A stretch of 64,000 nt of DNA from Allofranklinella schreckenbergeri (lineage in GTDB: Bacteria; Pseudomonadota; Gammaproteobacteria; Burkholderiales; Burkholderiaceae_C): the NCBI RefSeq assembly GCF_003703475.1, contig NZ_RDQM01000001.1, positions 1-64,000 of the forward strand, read 5' to 3'. The notes below the pieces were generated by a model. It did no database searches and was not told the DNA's origin. It worked only from the letters and a program-made list of their open reading frames with translations. The translations under genes were made by a program, and so were the position numbers. Shown in pieces: positions 1-10,997 of this stretch (position 1 is the stretch's first letter; every line of letters starts with the position of its first letter).

Positions 1-338
1 TCACCCCGCACAGAAAACTTTCAATGCAGAGCAACAAACAAAACTTCCAACCAACTCTCGCAAACCCCAAAAATCATTCCGAAGCAGCGAAGCCGTGAAC
101 TATAACACAACTTCAGCAAACCACAAAAAAAATTTTGAAGAAACTCCAACGGCAATGCATCGCACTTCCGGGGGGAGGGGGCGGACTTTGCAGCCCAAAC
201 CGTTTCACCTTAACCGGCTGCTGAAATACTCCCCGCAGAGGCTGACTGATTGTTTGTGTGCTCAAGCCTTGGGCTGCTGCTGTGCTGCGTGAGGGCATGA
301 AAGCTATATTTGAGTGGCCAAAGGGGGCCTTCTTGCCC
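1..338. other. Intergenic left edge, no gene seen
   Basis: No convincing gene was found here. The first 130 bases are AT-rich and then the composition switches to GC-rich sequence that runs into the decayed transposase. The outer end of that IS probably lies near the right side of this stretch, but I could not identify its terminal repeat. Confidence 0.4.
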
Positions 339-1049
339 TCACTGGGCGCTTTGCTGGCGCAGCTGCGCCAGCCTTCGCATGCGCACCAGGTTGTAGGCGG
401 CCATGTTCAGCACGAACAGTTGCTGCACTTTCACCAACCCGCGCACCATCACCTGCCGGATTTGGCCGATGCTTTTGGCCCAGCCAAAGCCTTGTTCGAT
501 GCGCTTGCGCCGTTGCATCGACAGGCCGTATCCAGCGCTTCGCGCAATGTGCCCGGGTACGGCCGAGCGCCGCCTGGAGGTGTTTTGCACCACATGCGGT
601 TGCACCTTGAGTTGTTGCAGGTGCTCGATGAACTTTGCAGCGTCAAAGCCCCTGTCCGCACCCAGCGTGATGTTCGCTTTGCATTTGGATTGTGTAGCCA
701 CTTTGCCGATCATGGCCTTGGCCGCTTCGCGCTCGGCCTTGCCATTGGCGCGCGTGACCATGGTATCGACGATCAGGCCATGGCGGTTTTCCATCAATAT
801 ATGTCCCATGAAGTACAACTGGCTGGTTAACACGGTGGGCACCCAGACCTTGTCGTCCATCGACAGCCCGATGAACCAGCGAAACAGCAGGTTGTATTGC
901 ACTTGCTCCATGAGCAGGCGCTCGCAAGCGCACCGAGTACAGCACTTGCAGCAGCATGGCGCGCAACAGCTTTTGCGGTGCAATGCTGGGCCGCCCGCCT
1001 TTGCTGGGCTCTTCGTACATGTGCACAAACAGCTCTTCGAGCTCACTGA
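339..1049 (-). pseudogene. IS5-family transposase remnant (frameshifted, internally deleted)
   Basis: Reading leftwards from 1049, the product matches the N-terminal half of IS5-type transposases ([13 protein letters not shown], then a helical segment ending [10 protein letters not shown]). It then changes frame ([20 protein letters not shown]). It next jumps directly from the MDDKVW region to the C-terminal DDE part (GHILMENRHGL, LGADRGFDA, RRKRIEQGFGWAKSIG). The stretch normally holding the first catalytic Asp is missing, so this is a dead copy. Its first residues are cut off at 1049/1050, where the 848-bp IS begins. Family assignment is from remembered IS5 transposase patterns. Confidence 0.75.
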
Positions 1050-1897
1050 GAACCTGTTCAAAATCTTTTTGCCAATTTGTTTATGCTCGTTGCATGAGAG
1101 CGAAATACCCAAGCGACATCAGCCCAGAGCAATTTGAGCATGTGCGCCCTTTGCTGGAGAGCGCACGCAAAAGCACCCGCCCGCGCACGGTGGATCTGTA
1201 TGAGGTGTTCTGCGCCGTGCTGTACCTGCTGCGCACAGGTTGCCAATGGAGAGCTCTGCCGAGTGACTTTCCCAAATGGCGCACCGTACACGCCTACTTC
1301 CAGATCTGGAGCCAGCCCAATGAACAAGGCACCAGCTTGCTGCAGCAGGCTTTAAAAAAATCAAGTTGGCGCGGCCCGCGAGAAACAGGCGCGCAACGCA
1401 TGCAGCACCTTCTTGATCGTGGACGCACAGAGCGTCAAGGGCAGTGACACCGCTGGCCACAAAGGCTATGACGCAGGCAAGAAGGTTTCAGGCATCAAAC
1501 GTCACATCGCCGTCGATACCCAAGGTCTGCCTCACGCCATTGCCGTGACGACTGCAAACATCACAGACCGCCAAGGCGCACTACAGGCACTCCAGCGCTG
1601 CCAACCTGCATGCAAGCGCGTGCAAGGCCTGCTGTGTGACAGCGGCTATGTGGGCAAACCTTTTGCACAGGGCGTGCAAGCCATTTTGGGCGGGCACGTC
1701 AACGTGCAGATCGCCAAGCGCAGTCAGTTGCACACCTTCAAGGTGATGCCCAAGCGCTGGGTTGTGGAGCGCAGCTTTGCCTGGCTGGACAAGAACAGAC
1801 GCTTGTGGAAGAACTGCGAGCGTCTGCTCAATACCAGCTTGCAGTTCATCCACTTGGCTTTCCTGGCGCTCATCCTCAAAAGATTTTGAACAGGTTC
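1050..1897 (+). mobile_element. IS5-superfamily insertion sequence (IS427-like), copy 1, 848 bp
   Basis: The element is bounded by perfect 20-bp inverted repeats beginning GAACCTGTTCAAAATC at 1050 and ending at 1897. It carries one transposase split over two frames. An identically sized copy lies at 43922-44769 and differs by only a few bases. The left flank is TGA (1047-1049). The right end abuts an inverted fragment of the same IS instead of a matching TGA, so no target duplication survives here. IS427-group membership is inferred from the size, the two-frame transposase and the TNA-type target seen at the second copy. Confidence 0.85.
1094..1889 (+). CDS. IS transposase in two frames (orfA 1094-1447, orfB to 1889), copy 1
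   Basis: The transposase cuts and pastes the 848-bp IS. OrfA starts at the ATG at 1094 and encodes the N-terminal DUF4096-type domain ([33 protein letters not shown]). OrfB carries the DDE catalytic domain: [10 protein letters not shown] supplies the first Asp, [10 protein letters not shown] the second, and [14 protein letters not shown] the Glu. The frames meet at a run of seven A (1354-1360). OrfB lies one base ahead of orfA, so a +1 slip, or loss of one A in the transcript, would fuse them into the continuous protein expected for the family. The same A7 is present in copy 2. That suggests either programmed slippage or a shared frameshift mutation. The orfB stop lies inside the right inverted repeat. 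Confidence 0.8.
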
Positions 1898-2202
1898 TAA
1901 AGCCTGCTGCAGCAAGCTGGCGCCTTGTTCATTGGGCTGGCTCCAGATCTGGAAGTAGGCGTGTACGGTGCGCCATTTGGGAAAGTCACTCGGCAGAGCT
2001 CTCCATTGGCAACCTGTGCGCAGCAGGTACAGCACGGCGCAGAACACCTCATACAGATCCACCGTGCGCGGGCGGGTGCTTTTGCGTGCGCTCTCCAGCA
2101 AAGGGCGCACATGCTCAAATTGCTCTGGGCTGATGTCGCTTGGGTATTTCGCTCTCATGCAACAAGCATAAACAAATTGGCAAAAAGATTTTGAACAGGT
2201 TC
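1898..2202 (-). mobile_element. Inverted 305-bp fragment of the same IS
   Basis: This is the reverse complement of the first 305 bp of the adjacent IS (1050-1354), including its outer inverted repeat, which ends at 2202. The truncation point is exactly the A-run where the two transposase frames meet. It begins directly at the right end of copy 1, giving a head-to-head arrangement of one whole and one partial copy. This points to an aborted or nested transposition, or a deletion between two inverted copies. Confidence 0.85.
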
Positions 2203-2597
2203 TCAGACCTCCTCGGCAACGCCCCAGAGCCGGATGCGCAGCCCCCTTTTCCGGTCGCCGCCTGTGCGTGCGCCCGGACAATGCTGCTGTCGCTCATCAG
2301 ATACTCGTTGCTTCGATCTTGAATCAGGGACTGGAACACCAGCTCCGAGATGCCCTTGGCCGCCCAGCGGGTGAAGCGCTTGTGCACGCTCTTGCAGGCT
2401 CCGTAGCGCGTTGGCAGATCGCTCCAGCGCGCCCCAGAGCGCAACACCCACAGCACGCCATTGACGAAACTGCGGTTGTCTACGGCCGTACGCCCGGGGT
2501 CACCGGCCTTGCCTGGGAGCAGATTTTCAATCCGCTCCCATTAGGTTTGGGTCAATTCGTAGCGGCTGGGCCGCGGATGCTTGGTCTTGGACATCCG
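2203..2597 (-). pseudogene. Third IS5-superfamily transposase fragment (orfA-like)
   Basis: Read leftwards from an ATG at 2595, the product starts MSKTKHPRPSRYELTQT. It then hits an in-frame TAA and continues WERIENLLPGKAGDPGRTAV, followed by GVLWVLRSGARWSDLPTRYG, typical of IS427-group orfA. It ends at 2203, where the 848-bp IS fragment begins, after an [13 protein letters not shown] segment. It is therefore both nonsense-mutated and 3'-truncated. It is a different IS from the 848-bp element. Confidence 0.75.
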
Positions 2598-2664
2598 CCG
2601 AAGATACCGGATGAATGTCGATTCAGCCGTACTGGAAACAAATGCCTTGGCGTGTGCACAAAAT

Positions 2665-3723
2665 TTAGCCTTCTACACACCGTTGATTTACGAGCCTAAG
2701 CAAACAATCAACCTGCGCTGGCGACAGCGAAACTTCAAGGGGAACAGCGAACGCCTCTGGCATAAGCGTCCAGAGCTTGACTGCATCTTTTTCTGTACAA
2801 AGCACAACCATATCTTCAGAATTCTCATGCAGCTCTTTAGGCAATCCCTTCACAGCAAAGTCGTAATGGTCTTTTAGAGCTATAGCCCCCCACAGAACCA
2901 CTCCTCTAGCGCGCAGCATGCTGAAAAAGGATTCTGGGTTGGCAATCCCAGCTATCGCATAGATTAGGGGGCCATCTTTTACTGCCAAGCTAGCTAAATC
3001 GATAGCCTGACCTAAGGCATTGTGGGCTATGCCAGATAAGTCGCGGCGAATTTCCCAAACTGGTTCTTGCGTCAATTGGTTTAGTGATTGAAGGTTTTTT
3101 CCCTCCACCGACTGCACCACAATGTCTATTGTGTTGGTCCACGCGCCTTGCAAAGACTCCCTCAGCGGTCCGGCCGGTAACAATCGGCCATTACCGATAC
3201 CCCACGGGGGGAATACGCACAATTGAACATCCCGCCGCAAAGCCAAGTGTTGTATCCCATCATCACAAATAATAATTTCAGTGCCGGGATACGCTGACAA
3301 CAGGGCATTTCCAGCCTCCCAACGGCTTTTCGCCACAAATGTCGGTACTTGCGTACGAAGGTGGATCAAGAGCGGCTCATCCCCCACTTCAGCAGCAGTG
3401 CTTCCTATCCGAACTTCTAAACACTCTCGACTGCTACGCCCATAACCACGCGCCACCACACCTACACGAATGCCTCTGCGCATCAAGTCCTGCACCAAGG
3501 CAATAATCAAAGGCGTCTTACCTGCCCCGCCCACAACCACATTGCCTACAACGACAACAGGGACGGGTAAAGATCTCGACTCAAAAAAGCCGTTGACATA
3601 AAGCCAACGGCGCAATTTCACTATACCCCCATATAAAAACGCAAGAGGTAGTAGAACGATATCGGCAAGTCCCCTCCCTGGGGCGGGTTGGTGCCAATAT
3701 CTCTCAAGCCAACGTCGCAGCAT
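2665..3723 (-). CDS. lpxK: Tetraacyldisaccharide 4'-kinase LpxK
   Basis: LpxK phosphorylates the 4' position of the lipid A disaccharide precursor at the inner face of the inner membrane, the step before Kdo addition. The 352-aa product has the family's N-terminal membrane-associated segment (LLPLAFLYGGIVKLRRWLY), the P-loop VVGNVVVGGAGKTPLI near residue 60, the ARGYGR motif and a DDGIQH motif near residue 155. Length is normal. Start is the ATG at 3723. The gene is last in the hisZ-purA-phosphoribosyltransferase-lpxK run, 16 bp after its upstream neighbour, so it is probably co-transcribed. In related genomes lpxK usually sits with msbA or kdsB, so this placement is unusual. IS debris begins 67 bp downstream. 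Confidence 0.93.
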   Translation of the reverse strand: MLRRWLERYWHQPAPGRGLADIVLLPLAFLYGGIVKLRRWLYVNGFFESRSLPVPVVVVGNVVVGGAGKTPLIIALVQDLMRRGIRVGVVARGYGRSSRECLEVRIGSTAAEVGDEPLLIHLRTQVPTFVAKSRWEAGNALLSAYPGTEIIICDDGIQHLALRRDVQLCVFPPWGIGNGRLLPAGPLRESLQGAWTNTIDIVVQSVEGKNLQSLNQLTQEPVWEIRRDLSGIAHNALGQAIDLASLAVKDGPLIYAIAGIANPESFFSMLRARGVVLWGAIALKDHYDFAVKGLPKELHENSEDMVVLCTEKDAVKLWTLMPEAFAVPLEVSLSPAQVDCLLRLVNQRCVEG

Positions 3724-3739
3724 GACTTCTTTGAGTTGA

Positions 3740-4267
3740 CTAGCTCAGGCTCCATTTACGCTCCAGCTCTTCGGGGCGCATTTCATCGTAATTTTCAAAT
3801 GGCTGGTGAATCCAGGGGCTTGTTGGCAAATCTTCAACAGAGTAGTCCGCTTTAAATACAGAAATCCCCTTGGTCCACAAAACCGCCGTTCTCAATTCAG
3901 TTATAGGTGGATAGCCTTCACGCAACAGCTTCACCACCTCCACGAGGGTGTGCCCAGTATCCGCCAAATCGTCCACCAGTAACACCCTGCCTGACAACTC
4001 TCCTTTCGGCGTAGTGATGTACTTGGCAATATTCAAATGCCCTTGCACGGTACCCGCTTGCGCTCGATAACTGCTAGTGGACATAACCGCTAATGGCTTT
4101 TGAAAGATGCGGCTAATGATGTCGCCTGGCCGCATTCCTCCCCGAGCCAGACATAAAACAGTATCGAACTCCCAGCCTGATCGATGAATGATTAAAGCCA
4201 ATTTTTCAATCAGGCTGTTGTATTCATGATAGCTTACGTACAAATGTTTACCGTCTTCTGTGAGCAT
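3740..4267 (-). CDS. Phosphoribosyltransferase
   Basis: This 175-aa product is a type I phosphoribosyltransferase. It has the hallmark PRPP-binding loop VLLVDDLADTGHTL near residue 95, and an RGGMRPGD loop near residue 42. The family contains hypoxanthine/xanthine-guanine salvage enzymes, and in Burkholderiales such a gene commonly follows purA, so a purine salvage role is likely. The exact base is not determined. I chose the ATG at 4267 because GGAGG lies seven bases upstream. A longer frame from a TTG at 4405 would overlap the end of purA and lacks a ribosome-binding site. Confidence 0.85.
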   Translation of the reverse strand: MLTEDGKHLYVSYHEYNSLIEKLALIIHRSGWEFDTVLCLARGGMRPGDIISRIFQKPLAVMSTSSYRAQAGTVQGHLNIAKYITTPKGELSGRVLLVDDLADTGHTLVEVVKLLREGYPPITELRTAVLWTKGISVFKADYSVEDLPTSPWIHQPFENYDEMRPEELERKWSLS

Positions 4268-4307
4268 GAAGCAACCTCCGGGCACTTTCAAAATCCTTTT
4301 AGTGCTA

Positions 4308-5723
<1,416 letters not shown>

Positions 5724-5795
5724 CTAATCGAAGAAGGTTATGCATCCAGCAAACAGGTTGTTGCAGCACTTATTGCAACCTGTCTACCCAAAAGA

Positions 5796-6980
5796 TCAGT
5801 TCAAAATCAAAGGACGTACTTGCCAAACACCGTCAACAAATACTAACTCCCGGTCACAATGGAACTCGTCCACTTCCGAGAGGCTGCCAGGCAACGTCAA
5901 AATGACCACTTCACCCTGCGCACGCAAAGCCTCCACCCTCAAGCGATGCGCTGCATCCTCCGACCAATCGGTGCGTATCGCTTGGCGCAACGCTCGCGCA
6001 TCCACGACTCCAGCGAGCTGTTTGATATCCAAGCTAAATCCAGCAGCAGGGCGGTTTCGACCATAGGCAGCCCCCACTGCGTCATAACGACCGCCTCGGA
6101 CTAGCGCATCGTTACATTGGGGAGCATAAAGCGTAAAGCGCATACCACTGTAATAGGCATACCCGCGCAAATCAGCCAAGTCGTAAGTCACATCTACCAC
6201 GCACCCCGAGTTACGGCCTACATGCACGCCCAGCCAGCGCAATTCATTGAGTGCATGCAACGCCGCTGGATACTCAGCTAAACGGATGCGTGCTTCCTCC
6301 AACACTTCAGCGCCGCCATACAAATCCAGCAATGTAGCCAGCGCCTGCTTTGCAGATGCAGGGAAATCGTGTGTAAGCTGGGCCAATGTACTCGCATCCT
6401 TGGCAGCTAGCGCAGCATGAATGGCGCCGAGGCACTCTTCATTCACTGGAGCATGGGCTTGCGCAGCTTCAAGCACACTGCCAGCAATACGCACATCGCC
6501 CATCACCAATGCGCACGAACTCACTCCTGCTCGTCGCAAACAAGCCAGCGCCAATTCCACGGCTTCGGCATCGGCCTGCAAACCCGCATAACCGTAAATT
6601 TCCGCCCCAAACTGGAGTGGCTCGCGCGAGGCATAAGGGCGCTCGGGTCGGGTGTGCAACACCGGGCCGCAATAGCACAACCGCGTCACCCCTGGACGGT
6701 TCAATAAATGTGCATCGATACGCGCCACTTGCTGCGTGCTGTCAGCCCGGATTCCCACGGTACGCCCGGAAAGCTGATCTACTGTTTTAAAAGTCTGCAA
6801 GCCCAAAGCTTCGCCTGAGCCACTCAGCAGCGATTCCAAATGCTCAAACAGGGGGGGAATGACCAATTCGTAACCGCAGGATGCGGCCACGTCGAGCAAG
6901 CTACGCCGTAACTCTTCTATATGGCGCGCTTCTGATGGCAAAACATCGGCAATGTGGTCGGGCAAAACCCAGGCGGACAT
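5796..6980 (-). CDS. hisZ: ATP phosphoribosyltransferase regulatory subunit HisZ
   Basis: HisZ is a catalytically inactive histidyl-tRNA synthetase paralogue. It forms a complex with the short catalytic HisG, which catalyses and regulates the first step of histidine synthesis. The 394-aa protein shows the class II synthetase-like core: [15 protein letters not shown] at the start, [15 protein letters not shown], then [15 protein letters not shown] and RFTLYAPQ near the C-terminus. It stops short of a histidyl-tRNA synthetase anticodon-binding domain. No hisG is in the window. In many Burkholderiales hflX-hflK-hflC precede hisZ; here they are absent and a tRNA-Pro lies upstream instead. Confidence 0.93.
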   Translation of the reverse strand: MSAWVLPDHIADVLPSEARHIEELRRSLLDVAASCGYELVIPPLFEHLESLLSGSGEALGLQTFKTVDQLSGRTVGIRADSTQQVARIDAHLLNRPGVTRLCYCGPVLHTRPERPYASREPLQFGAEIYGYAGLQADAEAVELALACLRRAGVSSCALVMGDVRIAGSVLEAAQAHAPVNEECLGAIHAALAAKDASTLAQLTHDFPASAKQALATLLDLYGGAEVLEEARIRLAEYPAALHALNELRWLGVHVGRNSGCVVDVTYDLADLRGYAYYSGMRFTLYAPQCNDALVRGGRYDAVGAAYGRNRPAAGFSLDIKQLAGVVDARALRQAIRTDWSEDAAHRLRVEALRAQGEVVILTLPGSLSEVDEFHCDRELVFVDGVWQVRPLILN

Positions 6981-7105
6981 AGTCTTATGCGCGCGGCTCG
7001 CACGGCTGTTAAAAAACGTATTCTATCGACTCAAAGACCCACATCTGGTCAATCGCACCCACCAAAAATCAGCACGATTTGCCTCCCTCCCTGCTGGACA
7101 CAGCA

Positions 7106-7111
7106 TAGAAT
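7106..7111 (+). promoter_or_regulatory. Possible -10 box for tRNA-Pro
   Basis: TAGAAT lies 16 bp before the 5' end of the mature tRNA-Pro. No good -35 hexamer sits at the usual 16-18 bp spacing. The same hexamer precedes the tRNA-Leu gene. Confidence 0.3.
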
Positions 7112-7127
7112 ACGCACCTTGCCAAAT

Positions 7128-7204
7128 CGGGGTGTAGCTTAGCCTGGTAGAGCGCTACGTTCGGGACGTAGAGGCCGGAGGTTCGAATCCTCTCACCCCG
7201 ACCA
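7128..7204 (+). tRNA. tRNA-Pro(CGG), 77 nt
   Basis: The acceptor stem CGGGGUG pairs with CACCCCG, and CCA is encoded. The anticodon arm is CUACG-UUCGGGA-CGUAG with anticodon CGG, and the T-loop is GGUUCGAAUCC. It reads CCG proline codons, which are frequent in GC-rich genes. It is transcribed away from hisZ. Confidence 0.97.
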
Positions 7205-7344
7205 AAAATGCCGATCACCACCAACTGACAATTCTAAAACCCCTGATAGATCAACAGGTTAGCAGAGTCGCAGCAAATCACGATCCGTCTGGTTCAGTCA
7301 TTGTTGGTCACTCCACCACGGTAATAATCCGTGAATCGCGAAAA

Positions 7345-7389
7345 CTATCCTTAGGTGGGTGCTTTTGATTACCCAACCTTAGGAGATAG
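7345..7389 (+). promoter_or_regulatory. Hairpin sequestering an AGGAG Shine-Dalgarno
   Basis: CTATC at 7345 pairs with GATAG at 7385-7389, and GGGT pairs with ACCC around a 10-nt loop, with CTTAGG/CCTTAGG filling the middle imperfectly. The AGGAG just before the ATG at 7392 lies in the 3' arm. The fold would hide the start of the small frame. Function is unknown; it could be a leader or thermometer-type structure left from a lost gene. Confidence 0.3.
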
Positions 7390-7391
7390 TC

Positions 7392-7535
7392 ATGCTCACT
7401 GAGCAGTTTTGCCGCCCCTTCGACCAGTTGCCATTAAAAAAGCCCAGGCGCTCCATTGCGCTTGGGCTTTTTTTGTTTGGTGCATCGGCCTTATGCAAAT
7501 GCACCACACTTCAGATCAAAAGAAATTTTTATTGA
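7392..7535 (+). CDS. Possible 47-aa small protein behind a structured leader
   Basis: The ATG at 7392 follows AGGAGATAGTC, a good ribosome-binding site. The frame runs MLTEQFCRPFDQLPLKK and then through the terminator hairpin and into repeat R1, where it meets TGA. I do not recognise the sequence. Because the last two thirds are terminator and repeat, it is probably the stub of a longer gene or a fortuitous frame. Confidence 0.15.
   Translation: MLTEQFCRPFDQLPLKKPRRSIALGLFLFGASALCKCTTLQIKRNFY
7436..7474. terminator. Bidirectional Rho-independent terminator
   Basis: AAGCCCAGGCGC and GCGCTTGGGCTT form a stem with a 6-nt loop. It has a T-run on the plus side and an A-run that becomes a T-run on the minus side. 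It can end transcripts from the tRNA-Pro side and from carB. Confidence 0.85.
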
Positions 7536-7592
7536 GCAATTTCTATGCCCATCAAGCCGAAATTGCGAATCAAAATTTCTTTTGATTTATAA
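7511..7592. repeat. Dispersed palindrome R1
   Basis: The ends are a perfect 12-bp inverted repeat, ATCAAAAGAAAT (7515-7526) and ATTTCTTTTGAT (7575-7586). The core AAGCCGAAATTGC is in orientation B. It touches the 3' end of carB, whose stop is at 7598-7600. Confidence 0.75.
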
Positions 7593-7597
7593 AATTT

Positions 7598-10500
7598 TCA
7601 GGTCTTTGATGCCAAGCTGGCGTGCATTTCCTGAACGGAAACCACATCCAACTGATCCAAAGCTTTCATCCCTTCCACAGCTGCTTCTGCGCCATAAATC
7701 GTGGTGAAAATCGTCACACGACCTTGCAGGGCGCTGGTTCGGATGGAACGGCTGTCTGCGATGGCATTGCGGCGCTCTTCCACGGTGTTGATGATCATGG
7801 CAATCTCGCCATTCTTGATCATGTCCACGATGTGGGGACGGCCTTCTGCCACCTTGTTGACAACTTTGACGGCGATGCCTGCGTCCTCCAAAGCAGCGGC
7901 AGTACCGCGCGTAGCCACCAGCTCAAAGCCCATGGCCACCAAATCCCGTGCAATAGCCACGGCGCGCGGCTTGTCGCTGTCGCGTACCGTCAGGAACACC
8001 GTGCCGCTTGATGGCAAACGCTCGCCAGCGCCCATCTGGGCTTTGGTGTAGGCCTCGCCGAAGGTCTTGCCCACACCCATCACCTCGCCGGTGGATTTCA
8101 TCTCTGGGCCGAGGATGGTGTCCACGCCGGGGAATTTGACGAAGGGGAACACGGCCTCCTTCACGCTGAAGTAAGGCGGCGTCACTTCCTCTGTCACACC
8201 CTGCTGCGCCAAGGTCTGACCAGCCATGCAGCGCGCGGCAATCTTGGCCAGCGGCAAGCCGGTAGCCTTACCGACGAAGGGCACGGTGCGGCTGGCGCGG
8301 GGGTTGACTTCCAGCACGTAGATCACGTCTTTCTTCTGGCCATCCTCTTCCTTTTCCTGGATGGCAAACTGCACATTCATCAGGCCCACCACGTTCAGCC
8401 CTTCGGCCATGGCGCGGGTCTGGCGCTTGAGCTCGTCAACAGTTTCGACGCTGAGGTAGTACGGCGGCAGCGAGCAGGCCGAGTCACCTGAGTGCACGCC
8501 AGCCTGTTCGATGTGCTCCATTACGCCGCCGATCAACACCTGGCCTGTGGCATCACGCACCGCATCCACATCGCACTCAATGGCGTTAGAGAGGAAGCTG
8601 TCGAGCAGCACGGGAGAATCATTACTGACTTGGACCGCTTCGCGCATGTAACGCTCCAGCCCGGCTTGCTCATGCACGATTTCCATCGCACGGCCGCCCA
8701 GCACGTAGCTGGGGCGCACCACCAGCGGATAGCCCAGCTCGGCGGCTTTTTCCAGCGCCTCGGCCTCGGTGCGGGCCGTGGCGTTGGGCGGCTGGCGCAG
8801 GCCCAGCTGGTGCAGCAGTTGCTGGAAGCGCTCGCGGTCTTCTGCCGCGTCAATCATGTCGGGCGTGGTGCCGATGATGGGCACGCCGGCCTTTTCCAGG
8901 CCCAGCGCCAGCTTCAGCGGTGTCTGGCCGCCGTACTGCACGATGACGCCGGCGGGCTTTTCCTTGTCCACGATTTCCAGCACGTCTTCGAGCGTCAGCG
9001 GCTCGAAGTACAGGCGGTCGCTGGTGTCGTAGTCGGTGGAAACGGTTTCGGGGTTGCAGTTGACCATGATGGTTTCGTAACCATCCTCGCGCATGGCCAG
9101 CGCGGCGTGCACACAGCAATAGTCAAACTCGATGCCCTGGCCGATGCGGTTAGGGCCGCCGCCGAGCACCATGATTTTTTTCTTGTCGGTGGGCTGGGCC
9201 TCGCACTCCTCGTCGTAGCTGGAGTACATGTAGGCGGTGTTGGTGGCGAACTCGGCCGCACAGGTGTCCACCCGCTTGTACACGGGGCGCACGCCCAGCG
9301 CGTGGCGGCGCGCGCGCACGGCGTGCTCGTCGGTGTGCAGCAGCTTGGCCAGGCGGCGGTCGGAAAAGCCTTTTTGCTTGAGCGCGCGCAGCGTGGCCTC
9401 ATCCAGCGCGGCCAGGGCCTGCTCGCCCTTTTCGGCGTAGAGCTTGTCCAGATCCAGCTCAATGCGCACGATTTGCTCGATCTGCACCAGGAACCACTTG
9501 TCGATCTTGGTGATGGCGTGCACTTCGTCCAGCGACCAGCCCGCGGCAAAGGCGTCGCCCACATACCAGATGCGCGAGGGGCCGGGCTCGCCCAGCTCGC
9601 GCTCCAGGATTTCGCGGTCCTGGGTTTTCTCGTTCATGCCGTCCACGCCCACTTCCAGGCCGCGCAGGGCCTTCTGGAAGGACTCCTGGAAGGTGCGGCC
9701 CATGGCCATGACCTCACCCACGGACTTCATCTGCGTGGTCAGGCGGTCGTCGGCCTGGGGGAATTTCTCGAACGCAAAGCGCGGCACCTTGGTGACCACG
9801 TAGTCGATGCTGGGCTCGAAGCTGGCTGGCGTAGCGCCGCCAGTGATGTCGTTCTTCAGCTCATCGAGCGTATAGCCCACGGCCAGCTTGGCCGCGACCT
9901 TGGCGATGGGAAAGCCTGTGGCCTTGGAGGCCAGCGCCGAGGAACGGCTCACGCGCGGGTTCATCTCGATCACGATCATGCGCCCGTCTTTGGGGTTGAC
10001 CGCGAACTGCACGTTGGAGCCGCCCGTGTCCACGCCAATCTCGCGCAGCACTGCCAGACTGGCGTTGCGCATGAGCTGGTATTCCTTGTCGGTCAGCGTC
10101 TGCGCTGGCGCCACGGTGATGGAGTCACCCGTGTGCACGCCCATGGGATCCAGGTTCTCGATGGAGCAAACGATGATGGCGTTGTCAGCCTTGTCGCGCA
10201 CCACCTCCATCTCGTATTCCTTCCAGCCCAGCAGCGATTCTTCGATCAGCAGCTCGTTGGTGGGCGAGGCCTCCAGGCCGCGCTTGGCGATGGCCTCGAA
10301 CTCCTCGGCGTTGTAGGCCACGCCGCCGCCCGTGCCGCCCAGCGTGAAGCTGGGGCGGATGATGGTCGGGAAACCCACCGTCTTTTGCACCTCCCAGGCC
10401 TCGGCCATGCTGTGGGCGATGCCGCTGCGCGCTGAGCCCAAGCCGATGCGCGTCATGGCGTCCTTGAACTTCTGGCGATCCTCGGCCTTGTCGATGGCCT

Positions 10501-10861
10501 CGGGCTTGGCGCCGATCAGCTCGACCTTGTATTTGTTGAGCACGCCGTTGCGCCACAAATCCAGCGCGCAATTGAGCGCCGTCTGCCCGCCCATGGTGGG
10601 CAAAATGGCGTCGGGGCGCTCCTTGGCGATGATTTTTTCCACCGTCTGCCAGTTGATCGGCTCAATGTACGTCACATCCGCCGTAGCCGGGTCCGTCATG
10701 ATGGTGGCCGGGTTGCTGTTGATGAGGATGACGCGATAGCCCTCCTCGCGCAGCGCCTTGCATGCTTGCACGCCAGAGTAGTCAAACTCGCACGCTTGGC
10801 CAATGACGATGGGGCCAGCGCCGATGATGAGGATGGATTGAAGGTCGGTTCTTTTAGGCAT
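7598..10861 (-). CDS. carB: Carbamoyl phosphate synthase large subunit
   Basis: CarB makes carbamoyl phosphate from bicarbonate, ATP and the ammonia passed from CarA, for arginine and pyrimidine synthesis. The 1087-aa length is normal. Two homologous ATP-grasp halves are visible: [18 protein letters not shown] near residue 12 and [17 protein letters not shown] near residue 570. Each is followed by a synthetase core ([23 protein letters not shown]). The C-terminal MGS-like allosteric domain begins near residue 955 ([13 protein letters not shown]). The start is the ATG at 10861. It follows carA and a small unknown gene on the same strand. GC content is visibly lower towards the 3' end than in the 5' half. 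Confidence 0.97.
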   Translation of the reverse strand: MPKRTDLQSILIIGAGPIVIGQACEFDYSGVQACKALREEGYRVILINSNPATIMTDPATADVTYIEPINWQTVEKIIAKERPDAILPTMGGQTALNCALDLWRNGVLNKYKVELIGAKPEAIDKAEDRQKFKDAMTRIGLGSARSGIAHSMAEAWEVQKTVGFPTIIRPSFTLGGTGGGVAYNAEEFEAIAKRGLEASPTNELLIEESLLGWKEYEMEVVRDKADNAIIVCSIENLDPMGVHTGDSITVAPAQTLTDKEYQLMRNASLAVLREIGVDTGGSNVQFAVNPKDGRMIVIEMNPRVSRSSALASKATGFPIAKVAAKLAVGYTLDELKNDITGGATPASFEPSIDYVVTKVPRFAFEKFPQADDRLTTQMKSVGEVMAMGRTFQESFQKALRGLEVGVDGMNEKTQDREILERELGEPGPSRIWYVGDAFAAGWSLDEVHAITKIDKWFLVQIEQIVRIELDLDKLYAEKGEQALAALDEATLRALKQKGFSDRRLAKLLHTDEHAVRARRHALGVRPVYKRVDTCAAEFATNTAYMYSSYDEECEAQPTDKKKIMVLGGGPNRIGQGIEFDYCCVHAALAMREDGYETIMVNCNPETVSTDYDTSDRLYFEPLTLEDVLEIVDKEKPAGVIVQYGGQTPLKLALGLEKAGVPIIGTTPDMIDAAEDRERFQQLLHQLGLRQPPNATARTEAEALEKAAELGYPLVVRPSYVLGGRAMEIVHEQAGLERYMREAVQVSNDSPVLLDSFLSNAIECDVDAVRDATGQVLIGGVMEHIEQAGVHSGDSACSLPPYYLSVETVDELKRQTRAMAEGLNVVGLMNVQFAIQEKEEDGQKKDVIYVLEVNPRASRTVPFVGKATGLPLAKIAARCMAGQTLAQQGVTEEVTPPYFSVKEAVFPFVKFPGVDTILGPEMKSTGEVMGVGKTFGEAYTKAQMGAGERLPSSGTVFLTVRDSDKPRAVAIARDLVAMGFELVATRGTAAALEDAGIAVKVVNKVAEGRPHIVDMIKNGEIAMIINTVEERRNAIADSRSIRTSALQGRVTIFTTIYGAEAAVEGMKALDQLDVVSVQEMHASLASKT

Positions 10862-10997
10862 AACTCGGGGCTAGGGAAAGCAGCCAGGCGTTCAGAGTGC
10901 GTGCGCCAGAGCTTAAAAAGCGTAAAGGGAGTACGGCAGTGTTGCTATTACAAACATGGGTCTGCAAATGCACAGCGTGCCGCACCCAACGGAACGC

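Larger units (their letters stand above)
7205..7597. other. 393-bp gap: hairpin leader, tiny frame, terminator and repeat R1
   Basis: This gap between tRNA-Pro and the 3' end of carB has no conventional gene. It contains a long imperfect hairpin (7345-7389) covering a good Shine-Dalgarno, a 47-codon open frame, a strong bidirectional terminator, and one copy of the dispersed palindrome. Each is listed separately. Confidence 0.6.

Noticed and set aside
1047-1899. Target-site duplication around IS copy 1
   Set aside because: TGA on the left is not repeated on the right, where an inverted IS fragment begins.
8492-10435. A 647-codon open frame opposite carB
   Set aside because: It is antisense to a certain gene and is His/Gly/Ala-rich low-complexity, a typical shadow in GC-rich DNA.
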